Assembly (NCBI GenBank): GCA_963932465.1 | Contig: OZ010791.1 | Coordinates: 154,239,915 to 154,303,914, forward strand | Direction: 5' to 3' | DNA length: 64,000 bases | Origin: Maratus speciosus | Taxonomy: Eukaryota; Arthropoda; Arachnida; Araneae; Salticidae | Made by a program: the position numbers and the translations under genes | The notes under the pieces: model-generated | Told to the model about the DNA's origin: nothing | The model's input: the letters and a program-made list of their open reading frames with translations, nothing else | The model's database searches: none | Part shown: positions 45,896 through 57,990 of the stretch, piece after piece | Numbering within the stretch: position 1 is the first letter of the stretch | Layout: the number at the start of each line of letters is the position of its first letter

Positions 45896-46607
45896 TAGTG
45901 TTGCCACGTGTCCCGATTTTCAGACCTGTCCCGCCTAACCACTGTGCGGGAAGCCATAAGTCCCGATTTTCCATAATGCACAAATTCTTTTAAATTTCTT
46001 TTAGAACCATGCTTTTTGTTAGTTTGGATCGAGTGGACAGTAAGACCTGTGAATTCAGAACTTGATATCGGAAAATATTTATAGCTCCTTCCAAAGGAAT
46101 ACCTTAAAACCTCTACTGAACTTCTACTGAAAACTCTTTAAACCGGAATTTTTTGTGGTTCTTAGCGATTCTGTTTCCAAAATATTTACTGTACTTTGTT
46201 CTGTAAATTCTGTGTAAACGAATCCTGTTTATATAATGGAATTTTGTTTTAAACGTAAAAATTTCATTGTCCCTATGATAGGAATATTATTACAACTATG
46301 CCTGCTAAATTGAAATTTTGTTTCAGCCCGTGTAAGATTGATATGTTTATTTAATATAATAAAACCTGCTAGGATGGAATCGCATAGGACAGGAAGAAAA
46401 TTACGTTTTAAACAGGCTTTTATTTTATCTTAGCAGGTATAATTGTATGGCATAGTGTCACTGAAATTTTAACGTTTAAGACAAAGTTTCATTATATACA
46501 GGTTCTAGTTTCACAGAATTTAGCGTATATTTACGTTTAAGAGGCCACTGTCCCGCTTTTTTGTCTCCCTTGCCCCTCTTTTCCTGACACTGGTCCTGGT
46601 AACATTA
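45896..46607. mobile_element. hAT-like element (TAGTGTTGCCA termini)
   Basis: The left end TAGTGTTGCCACG and the right end TGGTAACATTA are inverted with two mismatches. Flanks tttgcgac (45888-45895) and cttgcgac (46608-46615) agree in 7 of 8 bases. Internal 'gtcccgatttt' words recur near both sides. No transposase. Confidence 0.65.
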
Positions 46608-46768
46608 CTTGCGACTCTGACGTTGTTGAGGCCCAACGGGGATTGCAAATGTGTTCCTCGTATAACGAAATTAATTTTATTTTCTGTCGATAGAACATGT
46701 CCTTTGTATAGGAAAACCTGCCTTTAACCTCTTCACGCCCTTGGCCACATATGTGGACGTTTAGTTTT

Positions 46769-49575
46769 TAGGTAGCTTTCTTTACAAAAAAGCTACCTAT
46801 TGCAGCCGTTCGGAGGAAAGCGATTTCAAAAAATTTTGGTATATTTTCATCGATCATGACCCCCAGACCCCGAAACCACCCTCCGTTCAAAATTGATATA
46901 TATATATATATATATATCTGACCTATGTCACACTGTAACTCCCGTAATTATGAACCGATTTCGATGTAATTCGGTGTGTACATAGTACATACCAATGTCT
47001 CGACCGAGTTCGTTGGCCAGCTTCATCCGCCGTTTTGTTTCAAAATGGCGGCCATTTAAAATTTTTAAAAAAACTTAAAACTTGAAATGTGGTACCAAAA
47101 AATTAAAAATGGAAAAATATTTTTTTCGTATGTATTTGACCTTTATACAAAGATTCCGGAGCAGTTTTTGTTTCGTCTATATCTTAAAAAATGGCTGAGT
47201 TATAGCATTTTGAATTTCTAGCGTGGCTGACATTTTGAAACGTCCTGAATTTTGTCACGCGATAAAAGGCGTATTTATGAACCGATTTGGATGTAATTCG
47301 GTGTGTACATTGTACATACCAATCTCTCGACCAAGTTCGTTGGCCAGCTTCATCCGCCATTTTGTTTCAAAATGGCGGCCATTTAAATTTTTTTTTTAAA
47401 TTTAAAATTTGAAATGTTGTACCAAAAAATTGGAAATGGAAAAATATTTTTTTCTTATGTATTTGACCTTTATACAAAGATTTCGGAGCAGTTTTTGTTT
47501 CGTCTATATCTTAAAAAATGGCTGAGTTATAGCATTTTGAATTTCTAGCGTGGCTGACATTTTGAAACGTCTTGAATTTTGTCACGCGATAAAAGGCGTA
47601 TTTATGAACCGATTTGGATGTAACTTCGTTTATACATAGTACATACCAATGTCTCGACCGGGTTCGTTGGCCAGCTTACCCGCCATCTTGTTTAAAAATG
47701 GCGGCCATTAAATTTTTAAGAAAAATTTAAATTTGAAATGTGGTACCAAAAATTGAAAATTGAAAAAATATTTTCTTCTTATGTGTTTGACCTTGATAAA
47801 AAGATTCGGGAGCAGTTTTTGTTTCGTCTATATCTTAAGAAATGGCTGAGTTATAGCATTTTGAATTTCTAGCGTGGCTGACATTTTGAAACGTCCTGAA
47901 TTTTGTCACGCGATAAAAGGCGTATTTATGAACCGATTTGGATGTAACTTCGTTTATACATAGTACATACCAATGTCTCGACCGGGTTCGTTGGCCAGCT
48001 TCACCCGCCATCTTGTTTAAAAATGGCGGCCATTTAAATTTTTAAGAAAAATTTAAATTTGAAATGTGGTACCAAAAATTGAAAATTGAAAAAATATTTT
48101 CTTCTTATGTCTTTATAAAAAGATTCGGGAGCAGTTTTTGTTTTGTCTATATCTTAAGAAATGGCTGAGTTATAGCATTTTGAATTTCTAGCGTGGCTGA
48201 CATTTTGAAACGTCCTGATTTTTCTCACGTAATAACAGGCGTATTTATGAACCGACTTGGATGTACCTTGGTGTGTACATAGTACATACAAATATCTCGA
48301 CCGAGTTCGTTGGCCAGCTTCATCCGCCATCTTGTTTCAAAATGGCGGCCATTTAAAAAAATTAAAAAATAAAAAAATTTAAATGAGATACCAAAAAATT
48401 GGAAAATGAAAAAGATTTTTTTGTATGTGTTTGACCTTAATACAAAGATTCCGGAACAGTTTTTCTTTCGCCTATATCTAAAAAAATGGCTGAGTAATAG
48501 CATTTTGAATTTCTCTTGTGGCTGACATTTTAAAACGACCTGATTTTTGTCACGCGATAACAGGCGTATTTATGAACCTATTTAGATGTAACTTGGTCTG
48601 TACATAGTACATACCAATGTCTCGACCGAGTTCGTTGGCCAGCTTCATTCGCCATCTTGTTTCAAAAGGGTTGCCATTTTAAAAAAAATTAAATTTAAAA
48701 TTCAAAATGAGGTATTAAAAAATTGGAAAATGAAAAAGATTTTTTTATGTGTTTGGCCTTGATACAAAGATTCCGGAGCAGTTTTTGTTTCTGAAAATTT
48801 GTTCTTTTGTTGATATCTTAAAAAATGGTTGATTTATAGCACTTTGAATTTCTAGCATGGCTAACATTTTGAAACGATCTTGTATTTGTCACGCGATAAC
48901 ACACGTATTCGCCTATTTCGATGTAAGAAGGCATGTGGATAGTATACATCAACACCTCGACCAAGTTCGCTGGCCAGATTCATCAGCCATCTTGTTTCAA
49001 ATTGGCTGCCATTAAATTAAAAAATATATATATATTTAAAGTGAGGTGCAAATAAAATTAGAAATTGAAAAAGGTTTCTTTCTTAAGTATTTGATCTTGA
49101 TATAAGGATTCAGGAGCATTTTTTGTTTGTCTTTACCTTAAAAAATGGCTCAGATATAGCAGTTTCAATTTCTATTGTGGGTGACATTTTGAAAAATCTG
49201 ATTTTTTGCATGCGACAGCACTCCTATATATTAACCGATTCCGATGTGAGTGAGCATGTGCACAGCAATTACTAAGGTCTCGACCAAGTTCACTGCTTAG
49301 CCTCATCCACCATGTTTTCTTAAAATGACAGGCACTTTAAGAAATTGCCGAATTTGGCAGTCGAATATAAGTTACTTTAAAGAAAAGCAGCTTGGATAAA
49401 GCTGACTAATTTCGCGAAATTCTCATTCATTATATTGATAAAAATTAGTATTGAATCTCCTATATTCGGTGGTTTCCACTAAATTGAGCTTCGTGTGTTT
49501 GCATGATATAAGTTGGATTTTTTAAAATAAGGATTATGAAAGCTACCTCTTCCTCCCGGCACTGGCCGGAAGGAC
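46769..49575 (+). mobile_element. Helentron-associated (HINE/DINE-1-like) element with tandem core
   Basis: The left end is a hairpin, TAGGTAGCTTT/AAAGCTACCTA (46769-46799), followed by TTGCAGCCG. The right end has one arm AAAGCTACCT (49539-49548) followed at once by a second stem-loop TCCTCCCGGC-actg-GCCGGAAGGA (49551-49574). Between them are about eight 325-bp tandem units. Short inverted subterminal repeats, tandem core and a 3' stem-loop are the HINE plan. There is no coding. Confidence 0.68.
46950..49320 (+). repeat. ~325-bp tandem array, about eight units
   Basis: The anchor 'gaaccgattt.gatgt' recurs near 46952, 47279, 47606, 47930, 48249, 48574, 48908 and 49232 (spacings 327, 327, 324, 319, 325, 334, 324). 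Each unit has tctcgaccgagttcgttggc, caaaatggcggccatttaa and aatggctgagttatagcat. Units in the first half are 90% or more alike; those at the right are much more diverged. Confidence 0.92.
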
Positions 49576-49853
49576 TTTTTATAATTATAATTACTGTCAA
49601 TAATAAAAAGAAAAAAAATTGAAAGTTGAACAAATCGTTAATATTTTTGATAAAAACTAATATCAGATATATTCAATATATTAAATTTTAATAATTTGTA
49701 GAAATGTAAGAAAGAAATTTATTGTTAGTTTTTTATAAGAACTTAATAAATGTTACACATGTGTACAGTTGTCGTTCGAGGTGGTGTTTTTACTTAAATA
49801 CGATCGTAAGTATAATTTAACTTTAAAAAAGGGAACTGAAAAATTCTCTAATG

Positions 49854-49949
49854 TGTCACGACAAAAACTGTGTAAGATGAACTCGTTACATTTCTGAGAA
49901 ATGTGAAGAACCGGTGTGCCCGGAATGTATGAAGTCATTTCACTCATAA
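49854..49949 (+). pseudogene. C-terminal cysteine-rich remnant of a piggyBac transposase
   Basis: The frame reads CHDKNCVR, a stop, then TRYISEKCEEPVCPECMKSF, HS and a stop. The Cys-rich pattern C-x4-C...C-x4-C-x2-C...H is the zinc-binding C-terminal domain that piggyBac transposases use to bind their ends. One in-frame stop interrupts it and no catalytic DDD domain is visible upstream, so the gene is dead. Confidence 0.75.
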
Positions 49950-51909
49950 ATTACCATTAACGCTCAGCGGCCACAAATGTGGACGTTAAAGATGAAATCA
50001 CAAATATATGAACAAATTGGTAAAATTCTAAAGATGAACTAGATATGAACAGAAGAAACTATGAATAACCCACAGAATCGTCAGAGGAGCTTGTAGGTTA
50101 ATTCATAGTAAAGATGCGTTATTTCATCCAATTTTGTCGGCATTAAATCTAAAATGACAAAATTTAGCTCCTGATAACGCAACATAAAAGAAAAAAGGTG
50201 ATAAAAATCAAAGAGATCTAAAGAAAGATACGCCTCACACAGGATATTAAAAATTATTAGAGCACAATACCTAAATTACATACTAGGAACCAAAACTTCA
50301 GAAAGTAGACTCACTATATTATAGTATGTGAGGATGCAAAACAGAGTTAGGACTATTATGACATATGGGCCGCAGTTGAGTAACTGACTGAAACCCATAA
50401 CTTTGCTGCCATCTGGTGTGAGAATGGAAAGCTATAGTGTAACTAGATTATTAACAAAAATGTTTAGTGCTGCCATCTATACCCAAAAAGAAAAAGGAAT
50501 GAAATTAATTGAAGAAATCAAGAAAGGACTTAGATTAACATTTAGTTGAAGTAGAATGAAAAAATAGGAATTAATAAGTACTGAGTAAATAAAAAATAAA
50601 ATAAAGAAAATAAATAAATAAAAGGGCATTAATTAAATTAACTATTTTAAAAACAAATATTATAAAATAAAAAATGATAATATAAATAACATTTAAAAAA
50701 CAATGAGGAATATTTTGAGATAGTAAAAAATATAGTCTTGTATTATGTAACAGTATGTGAAAATTTATGAGAAATTTATTATGTTAAATGCATGATACCC
50801 AAATGTTTCTTTTAATATATCCATACAATATATAAGCATATATACATACACATATACATGCTCACACACATATAAACATATAAGGTTTTAAACTTTTTTT
50901 TAGCATTCCCGACCTCAACCCTCCGTAATGGTATTTTTATTTTTTATATGTTTTTTTTTAATAATAGTGTATAATGTATGGAAAACATACACACACACAC
51001 ACATACACATTTTTTTTAAATAAATTTTTGTATATGTTTTTATATATTTTTTTCAGCAATCCACATCCCACCCTCCATAATAGTGTTCGATTTTTTAATT
51101 TTTTTTAAAACATATTATGTGCCTATACTGGTAAAAAGTAGAAAAAAAATGACTATTAAGATTTGATCCATGCAGATATAAAAGAGATGGGATAATTATA
51201 AGACAATGCTAATTGCTTTAATTTAAAAATGTTAGGCTGTAAGAATTGGAGGGAACATAAACGATTGTTACGAAGACTATGATTAAGTAGAATATTTCTA
51301 TATACTGAAATATGTAAGCAGGAATTGAAGTTAGTAAAATTAATTACATTAAATGAAAAGTAATTACGTTTATCATAAATATTGAATGTTAGGATGTTAT
51401 TAGGGAGGATATTTATTTTAACATCCATAAAATTGATTAGAATTATTTGATATATATATATTGTGAATCTTTGTTTTTCCTTTTTTCTTTGTGAATTTCC
51501 TATTAATATAAAAAAGAATAAATCGTAAAAAAGAAGGAGGGGGGAAAAAGTCATTTTTTTTTTCACCATAATAAAATCGTCCTTGAAGAGGTTAAACTGA
51601 AAACTCCATGGTCCTAGTGTAAGGAATACATTACTTTTAGAAGTGACGGTGTACCTGTCAAGACGAAAACATGCCTAAAACGTTTTTCTTTACCCGTCAC
51701 TTGCGATTCCGTCTAAACAGGTTTGTGGTTACATTTGAAGTTAAAAAACTTTCAAGACATGGGGTATATAATTTTTGGGCCTTATACTATTTGCAAGCTG
51801 GCCGTCCTTGTTCTGGTTTATAAATGTTTGTAAAACAAAGTCTTAAGTGAAAATCTAGAAAGTTTAAGCATATTTTAATTACTTTGTTAATACGTTTTTT
51901 TTTATTGTG

Positions 51910-51963
51910 TGTTTTTTTTTTAATACTTTTATTTGTTGTATTAATTGTCTTCATCTTTTACAG
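51910..51963 (+). promoter_or_regulatory. 3' splice acceptor region of the kinase exon
   Basis: A T-rich polypyrimidine stretch runs into tcatcttttacag directly before the exon. The AG is at 51962-51963. A T/A-rich branch region (ttgtattaattg) lies 20 to 30 bases upstream. Confidence 0.85.
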
Positions 51964-52020
51964 GGTCGCCATACGAAGACGGGCCAGTTAGCAGCAATCA
52001 AAATCATGGATGTAACGGAG
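51964..52020 (+). CDS. msn: Internal exon of a misshapen/TNIK/MINK1/MAP4K4-type Ser/Thr kinase
   Basis: This 57-bp exon reads in one frame as GRHTKTGQLAAIKIMDVTE. From memory of the family, this is the stretch after the glycine-rich loop of germinal-centre kinase IV proteins (Drosophila misshapen; vertebrate TNIK, MINK1, MAP4K4), with Ile where the usual residue is Val. The Lys of AAIK, codon 13 at 52000-52002, is the subdomain II lysine that contacts ATP phosphates. The exon is preceded by a T-rich tract ending in tttacag and followed by gtatgt, so acceptor and donor are both consensus. Both introns fall in phase 0, and the 57-bp length matches my recollection of the vertebrate exon. These kinases act upstream of JNK signalling and in cytoskeletal control. 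I could not find the preceding exon (glycine-rich loop, VYK end) or the following one (acidic EEEE stretch). The symbol is by family; orthology to one vertebrate paralogue cannot be decided from 19 residues. Confidence 0.93.
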
Positions 52021-52029
52021 GTATGTATT
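52021..52029 (+). promoter_or_regulatory. 5' splice donor of the kinase exon
   Basis: The exon ends GAG and is followed by gtatgtatt, a near-consensus GT donor that base-pairs well with U1. It opens an intron running at least to the end of the window, since no downstream kinase exon was seen. Confidence 0.88.
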
Positions 52030-53345
52030 TGAATAAATATACTTAAAATAATTTAAATATACTAAAGATAAATAAAATATACTTTTTAAAAGCTTTCAAG
52101 AATAATTGTAATAAATACAAATTTTCATTTTCTAATTGACGTCGAAAGTAGTGTATTCAAGAAAAAAATTAATGAAATAAGCGACATATTACCACTGCAT
52201 TGGTAAGGTAGTGTTTCGGGATTTTATGCCATTTACCGAAAACGCCATGATTTGCTAGACGCTGCCAGTGACACATTTGAGCACTTACTGCAATGTCAAT
52301 AAATCGCTCATTTACGTTTCCTCTTTATGTTTTCCTTACCCATTTCTTGTTTTTCGCCAAAACTTTTCATTTCCGACCGTAGATTCCCATACAAAACATG
52401 TTTGTTTTATTCAGCTGCACCACCCTCCAAGTTTGTCCCATGATCGTGGAAACACTCTGTATACTGCTTAACTTCTGGAGGGAGGGGTGAAAGGGGGGGG
52501 GGGGGCTGAAAAGATAATCGAACGGGGTTAAGTTAAAAAAAATAATAATAAAGATTGACAGAATTTTTTTTTCCTTTTAAATTACAATTTCTAGAATTAT
52601 TTCTATTAATAGAATATATCGCTCCGTGAGACTTAACGAAACCTTTTTGTTTTCTCATAAACCACAAATCGTCGAGCATTTTGTTTACTTGGCGTGGATG
52701 AAATAAGCTATCCTTTGCTGTTGGTTTTCCTGTCTTTTGGTGCTCCCCGCTTTCCCTGTCTATTACCCACCCCCGTCTTTTCTATTTTAGGATGTGGAAG
52801 CTCCTTTCATTTGTTTCTTTCAAAATATTTTGAGATTTTTTTTTCTCCTTAGTCTCGCATGCTTATGTTGTTATAGGTCGTGGGAAAAGCGTGTTAAAAT
52901 GCTTTACTTTTTCTTTGTACCTTGAAGTTTTCACAAGTATACACTGACTATTTTGTCTTTGACTAATATTTTCTTTCTTGTTGTTGTTTTTTTCGAAATG
53001 GTGTATAATAAGAATTATACTTTGTTATTATTATGCGATAAAATTTTAGTTTTTAAATGTTCTTGGTAACATATGGAGAAAAATTTTGTGAGATATTGAT
53101 TGATAACTTTCAGGATTTACCAATCTTTTCATGTACTGAAATGATTTACGTTTAGTTACTTTTAAAAATAAACACGGAGTCTGTGTATTAAAATTGCTTT
53201 TAAAACTTACTAGAAATGTTATGATGCATTTCTAGTTATTAATTTATTTTTTATCCGGTCATCCGCCCACCAAATCATGGAATTTTTTAGTATTGTCGAA
53301 TTAACTTCTTTTTCTATAATTAAGCGAGGTGCCAACTTTACTAAT
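52030..53345. other. Intron downstream of the kinase exon, no gene
   Basis: The stretch holds a G-run at 52495-52506 and T-rich sequence. No further kinase exon was recognised. The frame at 52268-52471 has no family. Confidence 0.5.
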
Positions 53346-54972
53346 TGGCATTCTAATATATATATATATAACCATTAATTAAACATAACCTACCACCATC
53401 AAAAACCGTAATATTATGAATTAAAGCTTTAAGTATAAAAAAAAAGTGCCAAATAATTTATTATAAGAATTATTATGGAAGAAAAAAGAAGAAAGTGGAC
53501 ACCGACAAATAATGGAAAAGCTTATATATTGAATTACGTTTTCAAGGGCACAGAATTCAATGATATAAGCAATATGGTTGTTTTCTGTGAGAAAAAAAGC
53601 TAAAGCTAAAAATTATTTTTCTCTGTGCCCGAACAACCATTATAATCAAGTGAATAGATTAAAAATGAAAACAGAATAGAAACAAATAATATGAAATGGA
53701 AAAATCAATAAAACCAGTTTAAATATTTATAGGATATAAAATAGAAATAATACACAACATACCGATTAATATTTCAGTATTTTTCAATATATCCACTCGC
53801 ACATGGCTACCATAATATCGTAAAGATTAAGGTGAATAAAACAGTTAAGAAACCACAGTAATTGATACCAAAGGATGCAGTTAATACATTTTGAAATACC
53901 ATGATAAATACAATTAATATAATATAAAATAAAATGAATAGAAAGTGATTACATTATTTAAAATAACTAAAATGCACTATTAAATTACTTAATTACTATT
54001 TAACAATATCGTCAAAATTTAGCTAAAAAATCCACCTGGTGTAGGAAATTATAACTGAAAAGGAGCTGCAAAAGACAAAATTTATAACTTATCGTCAAAA
54101 GACAAATTTTGGTGCTGCCATCTAGTATTATTTTTATTATTCAAATGTCACAAGATGAACAATTGAAAGCCTTTGAATGTAAAAAAACTTATCAACAGCA
54201 AAACCAAACAAATCCTTATATATAGATAATTATAAACCTAATATAAACCACACTATATATTTTTTAAAAAACTATTGTTAATAAAAATTTAAAAAGCATT
54301 CAAAATATTCTATTATCTTACTCATTTAAACTACACTAAGAATTTAAATAATTCTATAACATTGATAATATATAGCATATAGCTATATGCCATAAAACAA
54401 AATAAAATCAATAATAATTAATATAAATATATTAAAAATAATATAAAAATCGTTAATAATAACTATTATATATAAGATAATTATAAAATGAACAGGAAAT
54501 AAAAAACATATGGAAGTATATAGAAGATTATCAGATACTTAAATTCCCATTACCTAAAAATCTCAAATATAGTGTGTGGATTATTTTCATACAGCCATAA
54601 AAATACAAAAAGTATGAATGTGGGACATTCAAACACATTAAACCGATAATAAATTTTATAACACAAAGTGAAAATAGATCAATATTAAAAAGAATAGAGG
54701 AATAATAATAAAAATAATTACCCTATTTTAATACATACAGTATAACTTTATTTATATTAAATATACTTATATGTATATTAATCACTATAAAAATGGCATA
54801 CTATTAGTAATTAATATGATATTGTCCTGAGTAAATTAAAATTTAATAACAAATGATTGTAAAAAAGATGAAACTTTAATTAAGCTAAATATAATATTAA
54901 TGAAAGTCACGAATTACATATAAAATATCAAATCAACATCCTTATAAAATATAGTGATAATACAAAGGCCCC

Positions 54973-55012
<40 letters not shown>

Positions 55013-55060
55013 TTATTTATTTATTGCGAACATTATAATAATGAAAAATATCGAATAGGT
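53346..55060. other. Extremely AT-rich non-coding block
   Basis: TA dinucleotide runs occur at 53356-53368 and 54974-55006. Between them there are dense ataaaa/taatat words and almost no G or C. A 'gctgccatctag' word at 54115 resembles ones at 50402 and 50463 in the piggyBac element, hinting at shared repeat content. Confidence 0.5.
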
Positions 55061-55560
55061 TTCCATTTATTTGGTTTGAGACACGAATCTCATAGGTAAT
55101 TTTTCCAATTTTTCTTTCAAAACTAATTAAGTTGAACAGCAAAATGTTTATTATTTTCGATATTGTTTCCAAAAACCGCTGTTATAATCTTTAGATCAAA
55201 GCTCAACCATGTAGCAGTTTAATTTTATTTCATTTATTCAATATTTGAACTATAAAATCTTACTAACACGCAAATGCAAATTAAGATTTACTGAGCAGTT
55301 TTTGTTTTGTTTGCACATATCTTGCCTTTTTAGTGACGTCTATTTATTATTCTGCGAAAGGTCTACATTTTCCTTGGATAACGAGACTCTTTGTTGCAAG
55401 AGCACAGAGTCCACTTGAGGAAATTCTTTGCCGATAAGAAACGATTATTTGTTCAATGCCTCTCCCAGAATTTCTTGACCGTACTTTAAATTAAGACCAG
55501 GAAGCGATACGATTTTGATTTAGAAATTCAATTACTTTTTATGCCTTACGCTATACCAGG
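55060..55560. other. Non-coding unique sequence
   Basis: Nothing recognised. Confidence 0.4.
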
Positions 55561-55567
55561 GTTGCCA

Positions 55568-55763
55568 GTTTGACCTCCACTTTTATTTAAAAAAAAAAAA
55601 AAAAAAAACTCTGATCCACACCAGAAAATGCAAAAAGTATTTTCAGATTTGTTTAATGTCAGACTTTTCCTCGAGTACTTAAATAAAAAATTCTTCTTCA
55701 AAAAGTTCCGGTCTGAAGTCGAAATTTCGAGATAAAAATGTTGGCCAAACTGGCATCCCTACG
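55568..55763. mobile_element. Possible small hAT-like element (CAGGGTTGCCAGTTTG termini)
   Basis: CAGGGTTGCCAGTTTG at the left is roughly inverted at the right as CCAAACTGGCATCCCT. Outside, cgcta is shared (5 bp) rather than a full 8-bp duplication. About 196 bp, no coding. Confidence 0.5.
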
Positions 55764-55988
55764 CTAGGGGCTATACTTATATCATGTTATCAACATTTTG
55801 ATAATTTTTGACACCCCCCCCCCCTTACGATATCACACATTATCATTCGTCGACCCCCTCCCCCTGATGATATCGTTATCAATGTCTAAAAATTATTTTA
55901 TTTTTACATTCTTTTTATTTCTTTTTATACGCTTCCAGTGATATACACGTGTAATCATACATTTATTAGTCGCATACTTTACAGATTC

Positions 55989-56092
55989 AAGAAATCGATA
56001 AAAAAAATCAATACTTGAAATAAATTTATATCAAACAACCAAGAAATCGATAAAAAAATCAATACTTGAAATAAATTTATATCAAACAACAT
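55989..56092 (+). repeat. 52-bp tandem duplication
   Basis: aagaaatcgataaaaaaaat through tatatcaaacaac occurs twice in succession, with one A of length difference. Confidence 0.92.
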
Positions 56093-57402
56093 CTAAAAGC
56101 GTTAGTTACTATTTAAAAGTATTTAATAATAGCTTATTGTTGCATAAGGCATTCAACAGTAATATTTTCTTCTTGCACTGCCCCCTTCTCGGAGAGGCTA
56201 AAAGCAGAATTTATCAACAAAACAGTGGACGACATTCTTTGTCTTTCTCTACTGGTAAACGCAAGTATCATTTCCTACATATTATGCTCCTGATTTCTCT
56301 AACAGCGAATTCATGGTTCGTACTCCTCCTTGAATTTTGCAGACCAGAAAATTTTTAGGCACCAGTATATTCTTATAGAAAATCTCTTCTTAAAAGAAGG
56401 CGAAATTTTGCGCGTTTAACCTAGATTTCTCTTTCTATAAAAAGATACAGGTACATCAATTGGAGAAATAACGGTATCCGTACGAACCATGGAATTATAT
56501 GGCAGAAGAACAGGAATGCCAAACGGTGGGTTATTCCAAATTTTGTAATGAAATGATTTTATAAACATTTAATGGCTTTAATAATAATAGCTTTGTATTT
56601 TCATAAAAACCTATAAAGATAATAATTAGAAAAAAAAAAAAAAAGAGGTTGTAAAAAAATTAATAAAAAAAGAAAAGTTTGGTTGGATAAAGAATGGTAA
56701 CGATATCAAAAAAGCAAACTCCTTCTTCCCCCCCCCCCCCCCTCCAAGAGATATTTTACGATATCAAGTGCCAAGCCCGCCTTCCCCTAAATAAATAACG
56801 TTATATATGCACAGCCCCTAATACTCTAATTGATCTTGTCTCAAAATTTTAGTTATCATAAATTATTAGCTTCAGAAATGCTTAGAGCTACTTGATTAAA
56901 ACAATTGTATTTTCAAGAAACTAAAACTGAAAAGCAGATGATATTTGGATCAAATTCAAGGGAACCGCGATTCATTTTTAGCCATACTAAACTATCGACC
57001 AATTTATTGATTACTTTTTCACTTGCGTTGCTTGTCCTTTCGTATATATTTTAAGTAAAATTGTAAAGATTTAATAAGATTTACTTTAAAAATTTACTTT
57101 TTAAATTTAAGTAAGTTTTAAATAAGTGATTTATACATCTTCCCCAACCTTTCAAACGATTGCTTCTAAGGAAATTAGGATGTATTTAACAAAAATTTTG
57201 TTTTTATTATCTGTTAATTTTTAGCGCCCAGGGCGGTCGCCCAGCCATCTCTGGCGTAATTCTATCTTACCTGTTTATTTATTTGATCTGTAATCTTATG
57301 TATAGCTCGCTGCAAATCAACAGTTTTTGTATAGGTAGAGCCTTTATTTGAGATCGTCGATGTATTTCTTCTGGTTCAATCGGTTTGTTAACTTAAATAT
57401 TA
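56093..57402. other. Non-coding
   Basis: A C-run lies at 56729-56742. Near 57224-57255 the G/C-rich cgcccagggcggtcgcccag may be an element end, without a partner. The frame at 56137-56358 has no family. Confidence 0.45.
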
Positions 57403-57742
57403 TCGTATTTTATGGAAGAAACGCCGCACTCCTCAAATTAGCCTGGATAAGCTTAAAAATATCGTAATCGCCGCACCCGTTGTAAACGCTACTTTTGTCG
57501 ACAGCGTCAATTGACCTAACTTTAATCAAAGTTTTCTGAGCAGTGTAGGATGCCTCGCTTTTAATATCTTAAGATGTTTGAAGTTTTATTTAAAATATTT
57601 AAAACCGATTTAAAATATTTTTATGAATTTTTAAATTAAGGAAACTCAGTTGGTATTTAAAAAAAATCATAAACGCCGCACTTGAAAAAAAATGAACTTT
57701 TAAAACTCGTAAACGCCGCGGCGTTTCTTCCATAAAATACGG
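57403..57742. mobile_element. Inverted-repeat MITE (CGTATTTTATGGAAGAAACG termini), TA-flanked
   Basis: The left tcgtattttatggaagaaac (then gccgc) is matched inversely at the right (gcggcgtttcttccataaaa, then tacgg) over about 24 bp. TA lies on both sides. Internal 'aaacgccgcac' words repeat near 57675 and 57712. No coding. Confidence 0.75.
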
Positions 57743-57851
57743 TACGTTTATGATAGAATACCCTCATACGTTTGCCCATTTGCCCTGATTCTGTATTGTA
57801 ATGACCTTGATTTCAAATATTCGATCATTTGTGTACCATTTGTGCAGACTA

Positions 57852-57990
57852 CAGGGATGAGAGTTCCGACTTTTTGCATACCAGTATAATCTTAGAGAAA
57901 ATGTTATTTTATTTAATCGGAACATTTTTACGATTTAAGAGAAAATAACATATTCTCTAAGATTATACTGGTGTGCAAATCTCATCCCTG
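57852..57990. mobile_element. 139-bp palindromic MITE (CAGGGATGAGA termini)
   Basis: The element starts CAGGGATGAGAGTTCCGAC and ends GCAAATCTCATCCCTG. Its arms ccagtataatcttagagaa and ttctctaagattatactgg pair almost perfectly. agacta flanks both sides (6 bp), shorter than a normal hAT duplication. Confidence 0.75.

Larger units (their letters stand above)
46738..51591 (+). mobile_element. piggyBac-type element (4.85 kb) with nested tandem-repeat element
   Basis: TTAA at 46734-46737 and 51592-51595 flanks termini CCTCTTCACGCCC and CCTTGAAGAGG (8 bp inverted). The left subterminal sequence ccacatatgtggacg recurs as ccacaaatgtggacg at 49971, just after the remnant C-terminus of a piggyBac transposase (49854-49949). 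Most of the transposase is gone, and 46769-49575 is a separate insertion. The 50000-51590 part is AT-rich and unassigned. Confidence 0.7.

Noticed and set aside
51156..51569. 137-codon minus-strand frame
   Set aside because: It is the longest frame in that region but is Phe/Ile/Asn/Leu-rich from AT-rich sequence, has no motif I recognise and lies inside the piggyBac interval.
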